DNA of 64,000 bases from Lucifuga dentata. Lineage: Eukaryota > Chordata > Actinopteri > Ophidiiformes > Bythitidae. The stretch covers positions 62,001-126,000 of the forward strand of contig VXCM01000456.1 in the NCBI GenBank assembly GCA_014773175.1, written 5' to 3'. The notes beneath the pieces were generated by a model, which was not told where the DNA came from, made no database searches, and worked only from the letters and a program-made list of their open reading frames with translations. The translations under genes and the position numbers were made by a program. This document shows positions 36,701 to 47,103 of this stretch, piece by piece; the first letter of the stretch is position 1; each line of letters starts with the position of its first letter.

Positions 36701-36839
36701 AATTACCTCTTCGCTTTCTATTTCAATTTCTGTCAACTTATTCAACTGTCTCCACTTGCCTACTTTTCTACTCCTTCACCTCCATCACCTTTCCAACTGC
36801 TAAGAAAAATTGATCTTGGAGGTTTAGTTATCTACTCAC
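33766..36839 (-). other. pdzrn4 intron within PDZ2
   Basis: 3074 bp. It contains a short T run near 34502-34517 and one minus-oriented copy of the short repeat family with the TTGAGTAAT motif at about 36447-36620. No other gene or RNA is recognised. Confidence 0.85.
36447..36620 (-). mobile_element. Short non-autonomous element, family C copy 4
   Basis: On the plus strand it has CCTTCCACCAAGGTTTTTCA and TTATACTTTTTTGAGTAATC followed by an AAACAAGCAAGC-type tract. It matches copy 1 at 4870-5240 in the same orientation. It lies in a pdzrn4 intron. Confidence 0.7.
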
Positions 36840-36938
36840 CTCACTGACATAGATGGCCACATCCTCCTCCTCATCTGTCCTGTAGCACAGTGTTAGTCCC
36901 AACTTCTCTTGGCTGTTGAGTCGACACAGTTCCACCTC
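36840..36938 (-). CDS. pdzrn4: pdzrn4 coding exon: N-terminal part of PDZ2
   Basis: 33 codons in phase 0-0, with acceptor gtctaaatag and strong donor gtgagt. The exon opens with [25 protein letters not shown] occupies the place of the PDZ carboxylate-binding loop (usual GLGF), followed by an acidic turn (TDEEED) and the strand VAIYVSE. These are residues 120-152 of the visible protein. The domain is completed by the next two exons, so PDZ2 is split by two introns. PDZ domains bind C-terminal peptides of membrane or signalling proteins. In this family they bring substrates or partners to the RING ligase. Specific partners cannot be inferred from sequence. Confidence 0.94.
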
Positions 36939-39028
36939 CTATTTAGACGAGAAATGAAATAAACTAAATGTCAGAAAACATTCTTATACACAGTAGAAGT
37001 TGTCAGATGAAAATATTGTCAAGTAGAACATTCATGATCTAGTAACTAGTTACACAGTAGCGTTGTCACAGATCTTTAATCCCCAAGTGACAGAGATTCA
37101 GAAACAGATTCTGTAAGCCTTAAAAAAATTCCAAATAAATGATGTATTTTTACAGTAAAAAAAATAAAAAAATTTCCATCTGAATGCTCCAGAAAAACTC
37201 AGTGACTGCTCCAATAAAGATCAAATATCAAAGTTTAACCACAAAACTTGTTTTTGAGATGTTTATTGGGTTTGGGTTGCCAGATCTCATTTGAGGGTTT
37301 TGAGTGTTTGATCATGAAAGACATTCTCAGCTTGATCAGAGGGGCTTTGATAAATGTTAGAGAACTCCAAGTGTTTTTCAAGCCGTTGCCAAGTAATAGA
37401 ATATTAAACTATAAATAAACTATAATTATGCTAATGCTAACAGAAATACATATTCGCTGTTCCTCTAGACTATTTCTCATCTTCCCTTGGGGAGAGATCA
37501 ACAAACTATTGAATTACAAATCAGCAGTCGTCAAATTTCCCACGAGCCTCTTGGAACACAGCTTAGTACCCTGGTGTCTACATGAATTCATCACTTAAGT
37601 TCATAAATACAAACACAAACAGAAAGTGAGATTTGATTAACTACAGCCAGAATACAGAATAGTACAGTCCCCCATCATCTCATATCAAATATATACAGGA
37701 TGTAGTGGAACCAAATACCTTTTTTCCCATTTTTTTGACGTCATTTTTTGACATTAATGTCCATAAGCCACTTTGCTCCTCCTTTGCGCTAACAGTTTCC
37801 ACAGCAGAGGTGCAGCCAAACAACAAATAGCTCAGCCTGCCTCCAAATGTTGAAACATATCAAGGGTGTTGGAGGGAATCAAGTGTGAAATGGCCTCTCC
37901 TCCCAAGGTCTTCATTAGAGCAGAAACACACCTACTCTCAGCAGCAGCAGCGAGGTTGTTGAGTGGAGAATAGGATGGAAGGGGCAGAGAGAAATGAGGC
38001 AGGGGGATGAGGGCACTATTGGGGCTCAGAGGGGTCTCACACAGAAACAGAGAGATTCATTTCCTCTGTGACAAGTATGGGTTGGCTGGTTACATGTGTC
38101 AGATGTGGCAGGGCTTTGGGAGAGGGGAGGGCGGGGGATGAAGATGGACCACGGGATCAGATGGGGGAGGAAGGCCAATAGACTACCACCTGGTGCTTTC
38201 TCACTACCTCTCCCAAGCTGTTTATGGCTCCTGCTTCCTCACACAAACACACTCCAGCTTCTCATTCTTCTCCTCTCCTCTGTCACTTCTCCTCTACATC
38301 TAATTTGCTTTCACACAGGGACCTGCTGCTGCTTTGAATGCACGCTCAATGCAGTAATGCATGCCCAAAAGAAGTGCAAACCCCATGCTCACACACACAG
38401 AGCGAAAGAGCTAAAGAAAAATCAAATCACCTGAGCTCTGTCGTTTTATCTCTCCACCTGACAAGAAGCTCAGATCTTTAATTGACTGTCTCACAAATGA
38501 TGACAACTTCAAATCCCAGCTGAGTGTGAGAATACAGTGTGAAAAGGGAGGAATAGAAAAGGTTTTATGTTGAGCACCTGAACAGCAAAGATCACTCGTT
38601 AGCTACATTAAAACTTTTACTAATTATCTACCACTGTGGTTGCCAGTAGAGATAATGTTAAAGTGGTATATCTCTTGATGCAATGGAGCAATAAAGGAGG
38701 TAACAGGAGCCATAGACACAAATCACACCCTGCATGCTAATATGATGTGAGAAGTTGTCGGATTCTATAGAAAATATTGAAATCACTGAAACTGTCTTAA
38801 AAACATCTGCTAAAAATAAACCACACAAATTAATCGCTGAGACTGAGGCAAAAGAGAGGATGAGGATGCATGAGGATATACTACATCATCCCCCACTGGC
38901 TTAATGAAACAGGCCTAAACTTACTTGTGAGAAATTAATGGGTAGATAAATGCAGGATACCTGTGGCTAAATGATCACAGAAAATATCATTACTGGATGT
39001 TGGATGAAACATCAAACTTGCAAGTGGG

Positions 39029-39030
<2 letters not shown>

Positions 39031-39060
<30 letters not shown>
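39031..39060. repeat. (TG)n microsatellite
   Basis: About 15 TG units in a pdzrn4 intron. Confidence 0.93.
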
Positions 39061-39064
<4 letters not shown>

Positions 39065-39584
39065 TGAGTATGTGCGTATGACCATGGGCAACGCACCATG
39101 TGACCCCTTCTTTCCTTTACCAGGTGATCCTTTGCTTCCTTCTAAAGCACAATATTGTGTGGACAAAATACACCCACACCCACATACCCACACATTAAGA
39201 GAAGGTTGGCTCTGTTCTGATCCACCAAACACACATTCAGTGCTCTGTCTTCCTTTTCTGATTGTTTTTTTTTTCTCCCTCATCTCAAGCTCTCAGCCTC
39301 CCAAGCAGGAAAATGCGGCGTAGCAGTGGCACTAGAGCTGACAGTAAATTAATGACTGCGATGCTGTGATTAGGGGGAGATTGCCTCCCACCTTCAAAGT
39401 ACAGTGGATGCTGTCATAATAATCGCACCTTTGATTACCAGTAATTGAAAAAGCAGTCACAAATGCATGGATGGCTGGCACTGACAGGAAGCGAGGGAAG
39501 CGCACCAAGCCTCTCTGTGAGCTTAGAGTACTTTGCTTCTCCAGAGCTCACCAGAATTAATAATAAATATATTATATATATATA

Positions 39585-39844
39585 TAGTCCCAGGAGAAGA
39601 TGGCTTTTACCGAGAAATTAAAATGACCATGCCCTATACAATCGTGCAAAAGTGCTAGTAGGCGAAACATTGAATTTTAAGGTGGGTGTGTCACCTGAAG
39701 GTCTGATTTTCAAAGATTATGGGATTTGACAAAACAACAAGAAAAATAAAATACAGTTTTATGTTTTGGAAACTGTCAGTGAAGTGACATGTATGCAGGC
39801 AGTATGTATTGGGATTAAACATGCAAAATGGTATAGTCCTTTAG
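39585..39844. mobile_element. Foldback MITE-like element, family A copy 3 (truncated half)
   Basis: Aligns by eye, in inverted orientation, with the left half of copies 1 and 2: TAGTCCCAGGAGAAGATGGC, AAGGTGGGTGTGTCACCTGA and AAATAAAATACAGTTTTATG. It ends in AAACATGCAAAATGG-TAGTCCTTTA. The other half is missing and the break lies at a TA-rich tract. Confidence 0.75.
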
Positions 39845-40355
39845 ATCTTTTATTTTATTGCTATTTACATGCTGCAATTGCAAAACAAAGAAAAAAAAAA
39901 CATCTGGGAAAACATAGCAGAAACAAGTAAGGAGAACACCACCCTCCTCCTCCACAACTACAACTTTCCATTTAAATAAACTGACTAATTAGCTGATGAC
40001 ACAATCTGCCCTTACTGACACATTCATAAAATGTTTAATAATGTTTATAAGTGTGTAAACACCTTAACTAGAAGAGACAGAAATGAGGGTATGTTGCTTA
40101 TCTGTATCTGTTTAATCCACAGTCCTGAAACCAGCAAAGTTCAGACTAACTTTTTACATAAACCAAACAGCTTTCACATATACAGTAGATTGTTACTGTA
40201 CACTTCAGTGGCGTCTCGTATTTCTCCACCTCATCAGCCACTATTTTCCAGGATTTTCACAATGTTGATTACCTTGTACTAAAGGGAACATCAATGCCCT
40301 CAAGAAAGGTGAATTAAATTTAGCTGTTTCCTTTGTGATGTGATAGCAAACTGCT

Positions 40356-40482
40356 CCCCCCCCGCTGTGCTTTTTCATCTGACGAAGGTAATTTAAAGAA
40401 ATCTCTTTGTTTTTTCTCNCCCCCCCCGCTGTGCTTTTTCATCTGACGAAGGTAATTTAAAGAAATCTCTTTGTTTTTTCTC
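40356..40482. repeat. Exact 63-bp direct duplication around a single N (assembly artefact)
   Basis: 40356-40418 equals 40420-40482, with N at 40419, starting with a C8 run. Intronic to pdzrn4. Confidence 0.9.
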
Positions 40483-41586
40483 ATTCTCTCTCTCCTTCAG
40501 CAGGGAGCGAGGGATCCAGTTGGCTCTGAAAGTGGCTTTTAGCTTTTGCCTATAGCCTCCTCACAGCATTCTCACTGACATACAATAAGTGGGGCTGCAT
40601 TACTGTGGAGTCAACCTCCCCGAGCATGAAATAAAAAAAAAAACAACAAAAAAAACCCCGTGCAGGCTACAAAGCATACACAGCATAATAGGATTTGTTA
40701 ATACCAATGAGGCATAAAGAAAGGCTTTAATATATTATATTTGAGCTGATTTGATGCTGGGGCCTCTGTGATACAAGTGGGTGCACAAATCTCTTTAGGA
40801 TATGAAGAAACATCTCAAGCTCAGTGGATGGAAGCGTTTGAAACAAATTCAAATGAAACAAATAAGAGAAGGGATGAACAATCATCATACATCAGAGCAG
40901 CCAGTCATTGCAATACGCTTCCACCTCAGTGACTCGGAAATAAAGAATATTGGGCCAAAGTCTCTGGGCTGAGACAGTCTGTTTATCACTTCCTGTGACA
41001 ACTGAATTGAGCATTACATGTGTTTGTGTGCGTGTGTGTGTGTAAGAGATCAACAGACTTAGTAACACTACCTATCCATGTGCTCCTGAATGTCACTTAC
41101 TTGCACTCCAATGCAGAAGTAGGGGAATGTGTTTCTGTTTTTGATTTGTTCCTTACCAGCACCTGCCACTCACACTTCATTTTAATTGGATTTGATCAAG
41201 CTTGCTTTCTGTTTTTGTTTATTCTCCCAGACTTGTGAAAACACCCCGGAAATCTCAACACCATTACTGTTGGGGAATTTTTATCTCTCGCTTTTTGCCT
41301 CAGAGAATAAAAGGAAAAAAAACAGAACAGCTTGTCATCACTGCTAGTGGAAGCAAGGATTCAGGGTTTTCAAGCTGTCTGAAATGTGGCCAATCATCTG
41401 TCACTACTGTCCACCTGAGATTTACCTGAAGAGACAATTAGTGATGGACTCGTTCACTGCTTGATAAATCTGGAAAGTTGAGGGCGTGTGCATCCATGTG
41501 TCAGGGAGGTTAGGAGTGTGTTTGTGTTTGCATGTCTTTGCTTTGTGTTAGCATTAACAATGGCGGCAAGTGCGACCAGTTCTTAC

Positions 41587-41689
41587 TTCATACTCAAACT
41601 CCTCCGTCCTCTCTCCGTCAGCTGCCACGGGGGAGAGATAGTCTGTCCCATCGTAGTATTCTGGGTCCATTGTGTGGAGAGAATGGCAA
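41587..41689 (-). CDS. pdzrn4: pdzrn4 coding exon: PDZ1-PDZ2 linker
   Basis: The acceptor is ctcctgtgacag. The first base completes the split Ser codon from the upstream exon, and 34 codons follow: CHSLHTMDPEYYDG, then an acidic segment ending ERTEEFEYE, and donor gtaaga. The joined reading PFLLSD-S-CHSLH fits my recollection of PDZRN4 and differs from PDZRN3, which is a main reason for the paralogue call. A nearer AG, just before the codons for EYYDG, would shift the frame and was rejected. The segment is rich in Asp, Glu and Tyr and has no recognisable fold, so it is probably a flexible linker between the two PDZ domains. It covers residues 85-119 of the visible protein. Confidence 0.93.
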
Positions 41690-43264
41690 CTGTCACAGGA
41701 GACAGAGGAAGAGATAGAGGAAAAAAGAAAGACGGGAGAAGGAGAGAAAGAAAAAGACAGAGAATTGGGTATTAACAAGATGCCTTGCTCATTTCTTTCA
41801 TATGTCTTCAATACTTGGAAGTGACAGGATTTCTTCGCCTTTGTCTTTGCTGGAATATGAAGAATAAAGGATTTGTCAAGACCTTTCAAAGCTGGTGGAG
41901 TGTTTGTAATAAAAGTACAGACCCTTGTTAATAACAGTGTATCCACATAATTTGCTTCCTGTTCTTGACAGACAAACCCCCCACATTGTACAGTGTAACT
42001 CCATTATGCTGCACTCACTCACTGAACAAAACCACACTGTATGGGCCCAAGAAGAGGAGCAGCTTCAGTACCACACAAGATAATCTTGGTGGAGGAAAAA
42101 CTTCCAAAAGACACTCAGCGTTCAGTGTATATCTCAGTCTCACGCTGTAAAATTAACAGGTCTTGCCTCAAAGCAATCTTCCAGCGACACAGCTACACCG
42201 GTAAATGTCAGAATGCTTTATACTTTCATGCTTCAATATTACACATATAACAACTTTGGCAGTGTGTGCAAAGAAATACAATTACAAAGGTTTACAATCT
42301 AGCTTCAAAAATGAGACTGGCAAACATTTGTTATAACTATAAAATCTGCTACATGTTGGCTTGTGCACCTGATCTCCAATGAAGAGAAGAAAATGTGAGT
42401 TTTATGGGACACATTGATTAAATTTGGGGTTGGCCTGCGGCTGTAAGGAGCCTGCCAGCACACGTAGCACTGAGTCCCCTAGTTTTTTATTAGGCCATTT
42501 GCTTTAATCATCTTGTAAACCTTCTATGATACAAAACGACTATGCCAAACAGTCCGATTACGACAGGAAGGGCCTGTGTGGAAGTCTGTGGAGTTATTGT
42601 GGGGGGACATACAGGATACATTTTGACAAAGGTTTTGATCAGGTCACGTGCATTATCTTCAGGACTATAACACTGACATTAACAATGTGTAACAATGTCT
42701 CCAATATTCTAAATGACTTTGATTGCTTAAATGTAAGCAGACTGTCAGTGTTAGAATTAATTAATCTACTTAGCATACCCTGGTTTACAAAGTCAGTCTC
42801 AATTAACTTCCCACTTCTGTGCTATAAATCCTGCATTGCTACTGTCTCATTGTTTCATTCCCAAGAGGAGAAACCCAGATATTTCTTTATGCTAAACTTT
42901 ATCTTGTTCATAGTTTACTTTTCCTTTGAAATGAGCAGAATATAAACTAAAGGCCCAAAAAAGGAAATGATCAGACCAGTATCTTTTTTGGATTTCAGGA
43001 AAAATCTCTTGTTGATATATCAAACTGACAAGATTTTTGCTTCCTTTCATACTTTTATGCTTTATTTGCAGATAAACAATAAAAACATGCCCTTGAGGTA
43101 TTTTGCTATCCATAATTCCATTGAGGTGAGGTTATAATTTTAGTGATTGTACAATGCATGCTCTTGTGGTGGAGTTAATTAGCTCACAGTACATACATAA
43201 ATAGAAGTCATCTTTTCATGTCTCATTTACAACTTGCATTTCAAAGCATTTTTTTTTATCTCAA

Positions 43265-43567
43265 TTCTGTGATCCCAGTATCTGATTCTGCCTGCATTGT
43301 TAGCGGATCTCGGTGGGCAGGTCGTTTATATGGTTCTGGCCTGCCCCTTTCTGCGATTGATATCCTTTGCTTTGTTGTATGACACCTTCAAATATTTTAG
43401 TTTTCAATGGCATTGGAACAAATTCCTCTCCCACCCCTGTTTGCAATGTTTGGCGATCTTTATAAACTTCCCAATGCCAATAACAACTTCTAATTTTGCT
43501 TGAACAGTGCTGCATCTCCCATACTGCTTTAAAGCTCAGGTTTCTTCCTTGCTCTATAAAGGAGCTT

Positions 43568-43604
<37 letters not shown>

Positions 43605-43850
43605 AAAATAGCTTCTTTTAAAATAGCTTATTTTTTTGTGTGGTCTGTCAGTATCTGTGTTCCAGCTGCAAGTACCTATTTACAGCTAGTCATAAGTCAT
43701 GATTTAAAATAACTTTATAGACGAAAGCGAGGAGGGAAACAAGGCGGTGTAACATTTAAACTTATCTCACAAAAGTGTCCCGGTTGTGAAAATTGCACTT
43801 ACGTCTGGCTGGTTGGGACCGAAACTGACCACATCTGTTTGTCACACAAA
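43265..43850 (+). mobile_element. Dispersed element, family B copy 1
   Basis: Shares ATCTGATTCTGCCTGCATTG, the GGATCTCGGTGGGCAGGTCG region, TCCAGCTGCAAGTAC and GATTTAAAATAACTTTATAG with copies at about 57255-57730 and 61755-62085. An A-run of about 31 bases at 43571-43601 interrupts it. No coding capacity, and termini are not resolved. Confidence 0.6.
43571..43601. repeat. Poly(A) run
   Basis: About 31 A residues inside family B copy 1. Possibly expanded locally or a retroposon tail. Confidence 0.9.
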
Positions 43851-44217
43851 TACACCTTCTAATAGCAAGATTTTTCCTTGTTTGGTAACAAAACTGGATA
43901 AGCTGTACATTTATATTATATGTCTCACTGAAATCTGTAACGTGATGTCATATCAATCCTTTACTTTTAATGACTTATTTTTTTACATGGTCTTCATACT
44001 TTAAATAAATGATTTCATTACCTTTTTATCGACATACAGCACAGCCCTCCCCAAATAAGCAAACCAATATTATTCTGTTACCTGTCCACCTCATTGCCTC
44101 CAGGTCAATCTACCACAAATAAGGCTTTCTTTCACTGCATATCTTATGTGATATCAGTTAAAAAATATGAGAAAGCTGTGCCTGCCTTCATCCCTGCACA
44201 GTCAGAGGACTTGTAGG

Positions 44218-44350
44218 CTCGTACCTGTCAGAGAGCAGGAAGGGACAGACATCCGGCACAGGAGGGGTGGTAGGCTGGAGTTTNCTCGTACCTGTCAGAG
44301 AGCAGGAAGGGACAGACATCCGGCACAGGAGGGGTGGTAGGCTGGAGTTT
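44218..44350. repeat. Exact 66-bp direct duplication around a single N, covering a pdzrn4 exon end
   Basis: 44218-44283 equals 44285-44350, with N at 44284. Each copy contains the last 59 bases of the exon plus its donor site. The exon is complete without the second copy, so this is an unmerged contig overlap. Confidence 0.93.
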
Positions 44351-44545
44351 TGCCAGTGCCATGATGTGTTCAAAGGTGATGTCGGTCTGAGTGCACACAT
44401 CCACCACATGGATTTCCTGAGGAGGGCCATGGGGGTGGCCACTGGGGGTCCGCCTGATGACCTGCACCACGACGGGGTCCTTGGCAGTGCAAAAGACCTC
44501 CACATTCTCCTCATGGCAGGGTTTGGACAACTCCTTCCCATTCAC
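44292..44545 (-). CDS. pdzrn4: pdzrn4 coding exon: second half of PDZ1 and start of linker
   Basis: This exon follows an acceptor (tatatttctcag) and begins in phase 0 with VNGKELS. It encodes 84 codons plus two bases, residues 1-84 of the visible 740. It supplies the PDZ1 end: beta strand, alpha-B helix with the His in PCHEENVEVF, and the last strand PVVVQVIRRTP. A linker with TQTDITFEHIMALAKL and PVPDVCPFLLSD follows. His at the first alpha-B position is the class I PDZ signature, so PDZ1 probably binds ligands with Ser or Thr at position -2. The donor is CAG|gtacga. The exon's 3' end is repeated as 44225-44283 beyond a single N at 44284. I take the contiguous copy (ending 44292) as the exon and the other as an assembly duplicate. 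The PDZ1 front half, with its carboxylate-binding loop, must come from an upstream exon outside the window. Confidence 0.95.
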
Positions 44546-45929
44546 CTGAGAAATATAGGTAGTATGATTCAATACATGGGTATTTTCAGAATGCAATATG
44601 CAAAAAATATATCTGCTGAATTTATTGAAAATACTGTATTGACTTTGGCTACACAAACATTTTGAAAAAGCAAAGTTACTGTGGGAACATAATTTCTTGG
44701 TTAAGCTAAACCGCAATGTTCTGACTTTGTAACATTATAAAACCCAATGAAAAATCAATGCCAATATTTTACCTTGCTAATACAGGTCATCAGTTGCATC
44801 AAGGATGATGCATTCAGAGAAATTTAAGCTGTACTGTACGATTTTTCTCCAGTGTTTTCTCAAGAATACAAAAGTAAGCTTTCTGAATACAACATTAGAA
44901 AACACTATCATTTTGCACACTAAACATGTTTGAAAGAACATTACGAGAAATCAAATGAGATCAAATTACTTGGTTCCACACAATGCCAAATAGCCCCTTT
45001 CAATCAGTCCATCTTCAACCTCATCTCCACAGAATGAACTGGATTTTCTGGCAAGTGAAAACCATTTGCACTGCAGCTGGCACAAAGAAAATCATTGCTT
45101 CATTTAGCCCTCATAATTTCTCTGGAAAAGAAACCACTGCTATGGAATACCTCGGAGAATGTGCTTTGGTATAAACGCTGAAACCAGAGATTATAATTTA
45201 GATAACCACACAAACTAAAAGAGAAGAAAGGTAGATGTAGCATAATTATACTTGCAGTTGCATTTAAATATGGTTTTGGTATGCAGCGTTTTGCTTGCAG
45301 GGCAAATTTAAATGAGTTAAAATGATAACGAGAAAAGTAAAACGATGAAAAGAGAAAGCTTTGCATTCCCAAGTGTCTGTTGTGGAAAAATACAGAAAAG
45401 CAGAATGAAACTCAAAGCAGCAGGACTCAAATCACAAACCCTCTTTATTAAAATGCAAAGAAATGAAAATGTAGCCTAATTCAAGCTCTTCCAAAAATGA
45501 CCTCATTTCACAAGCAGTTGACAGTTACAACTATAATTAGCAGAGATGCCAAGACCACCATGGATTCCCTTTTCAATGGCAGATATTCCACCAATAATTC
45601 TTCACTGTTATGTAATACATTTTAGTGAATGTGACATATTGCATTTTGAAAGATGACTCAACTTGTTTGGAGCAGCAGCACAATATCAATAGAACCTGAC
45701 AGCACTAAATCCCCTGTACAGTGAAGCTCAACATGGATGTTTTTTTCTCATAAATACAACAGCTTACTGGCATGTAGCATTTCTTCATAAATCTCTGTAT
45801 ATCCTCATCTGAGATTATACACTGTATAATCAGACTGTCAGGAGGGCTTTGAATCAGCTGGTTGTATGGGAATATACAGCATATTTTATTAATTCAAACA
45901 AGGAGGCTATGTTTTCCCCAGCATCTGTT

Positions 45930-46210
45930 TCATTGGTTTGCATGTTAGCAGGATTACCCAAAAAGTTCAGAACCAGTTTGATGAAACTTGGTGTAAGGGT
46001 GGGGCATGGGTGAGGAAACAAACCATTACATTTTGGTGCCGATTCAGATTTTTAAAAATGATTTCTTCTTTCAATATCTGTGTAAGTTTCTTCAAAAGTA
46101 ATATACCAATCTCAATGGAAAAAAAAAAAAAAAAAAAAATCAGATATGATAGACTATCAATAGGTCCAATTTGATCTGGATCTGCAGAAGGATTTGGATC
46201 TGGTGGACTA
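45930..46210 (+). mobile_element. Short non-autonomous element, family C copy 5
   Basis: CATGTTAGCAGGATTACCCA, then TTTGATGAAACTTGGTGTAA, ATGATAGACTATCAATAGGT and TTTGATCTGGATCTGCAG. It aligns with the copy at 12030-12350. It carries an internal A-run at about 46118-46139. Confidence 0.75.
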
Positions 46211-47043
46211 GAATATATTCTTGTATGGGGGCACATTAATAGAGCTGCTATACAGTAACAATGGGGGCAGAAACATGCAACAACCACTAATGTGTAGCTG
46301 AGATGATGCTGATTCAGAAGCATGCAAACGATTTTTCTGCAATATATGAATTACAGAGATCGATTTAGAAAAATATTATATTTATTATAGTTGTTTCTTT
46401 CTCTTTAATTTTCAGTTGTTTGATACAGATAATGAGCAATCTTTATTTTTTCTAAGTGTCTGTAATTTACCAGATCATTTGCAACAGTTATTTGAAAAAA
46501 TTTGCAGTATTTAATTACAGTGTAAAAGAAGGGGGAAAAAAAACCATTTGGTTGAAATCCTACACCTGTCTTCCCTGCTGATATTTTACTGTTATTCCTC
46601 GTTCTTCCCTGTATGTGCATGTGTATGTGTTCCATGTTTTTCCTTTCACTTCTTGATGTGTATCTCTACAGACTGAGTGATGTTCTACAAACAAACAATT
46701 TATTCTCAGCTATAACAGTAGCCATATATATAACTCCCTTAGCTGGTGTTGTGCTCTCCTGCTTCCTGATGCGACCTTTGTTTGGAGTGCTGTTGCATTA
46801 ATCACCTGAGAGGAGATAAACTGGGTCAACACCACTCCTGTGGAATTGCAAGGGCAATTTTGGAAAAAAAAAAAAAAAAAGAAACTGTGCAGTTGTGCAC
46901 TCCCACATCCCTCCTTCCTCCAAACCTGCTGTCTTCCTCTTTGTCTAGTTTATGGCCAGTCAGCAGTTATTAAATGCTGCAGCGTGTACATTAGACTTAA
47001 GAAATATATTAAACATGGAACACTATAATAATTAGCTCTTATA

Positions 47044-47046
<3 letters not shown>

Positions 47047-47100
<54 letters not shown>
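47047..47100. repeat. (CT)n / (GA)n microsatellite
   Basis: About 27 CT units followed by a TCCTCCCTCCCTCCCT tract. The strand asymmetry (pure pyrimidine for about 70 bases) is compatible with triplex formation. Confidence 0.95.

Positions 47101-47103
<3 letters not shown>

Larger units (their letters stand above)
36939..41586 (-). other. pdzrn4 intron between linker exon and PDZ2
   Basis: 4648 bp. It holds a TG repeat at 39031-39060, a TA-rich tract at about 39566-39587, a truncated foldback element at about 39585-39844, and an artefactual duplication around the N at 40419. No exon is recognised. Confidence 0.85.
41690..44291 (-). other. pdzrn4 intron after the PDZ1-end exon
   Basis: 2602 bp as assembled. 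It contains a repeat copy at about 43265-43850 interrupted by an A-run, plus the spurious duplicate of the exon end next to the N at 44284. A purine-rich GAGAGA stretch near 41700-41760 lies just upstream of the next exon on the minus strand, where it acts as a long pyrimidine tract. Confidence 0.8.
27566..44545 (-). other. pdzrn4: pdzrn4 locus, 3' half of the gene (exons, introns and 3' UTR seen in this window)
   Basis: Seven coding exons on the minus strand splice in frame with consensus GT/AG sites and encode about 740 residues of a PDZ domain-containing RING finger protein. Intron lengths, 5' to 3', are about 2602, 4648, 3074, 1966, 855 and 986 bp. The first intron interrupts a codon after its second base; the rest fall between codons. 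The family (PDZRN3/LNX3, PDZRN4/LNX4) comprises cytoplasmic or membrane-associated E3 ubiquitin ligases with a RING, TRAF-type zinc fingers, two PDZ domains and a long conserved tail. pdzrn4 is chosen over pdzrn3 because of the PFLLSDSCHSLH linker, FEYEEVELCR before PDZ2, the GEYDL and STIEC motifs, and [12 protein letters not shown] at the end. The RING, zinc-finger and PDZ1-start exons are absent here, as is a recognisable short-isoform first exon. They should lie above 64000. Confidence 0.95.

Noticed and set aside
41587..41658. Inner acceptor before EYYDG in the linker exon
   Set aside because: It would place the next codons out of frame with the phase-2 upstream exon. The outer AG joins in frame and gives the family sequence.
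28192..44545. Assignment to pdzrn3
   Set aside because: The tail and [12 protein letters not shown] region fit both paralogues, but the SDSCHSLH linker, GEYDL/STIEC motifs and [12 protein letters not shown] end fit pdzrn4.
44188..44716. Extended ORFs of 117-162 codons through the N at 44284
   Set aside because: They cross the assembly duplicate, the intron and, in one case, the intron upstream. Only 44292-44545 is supported as coding.
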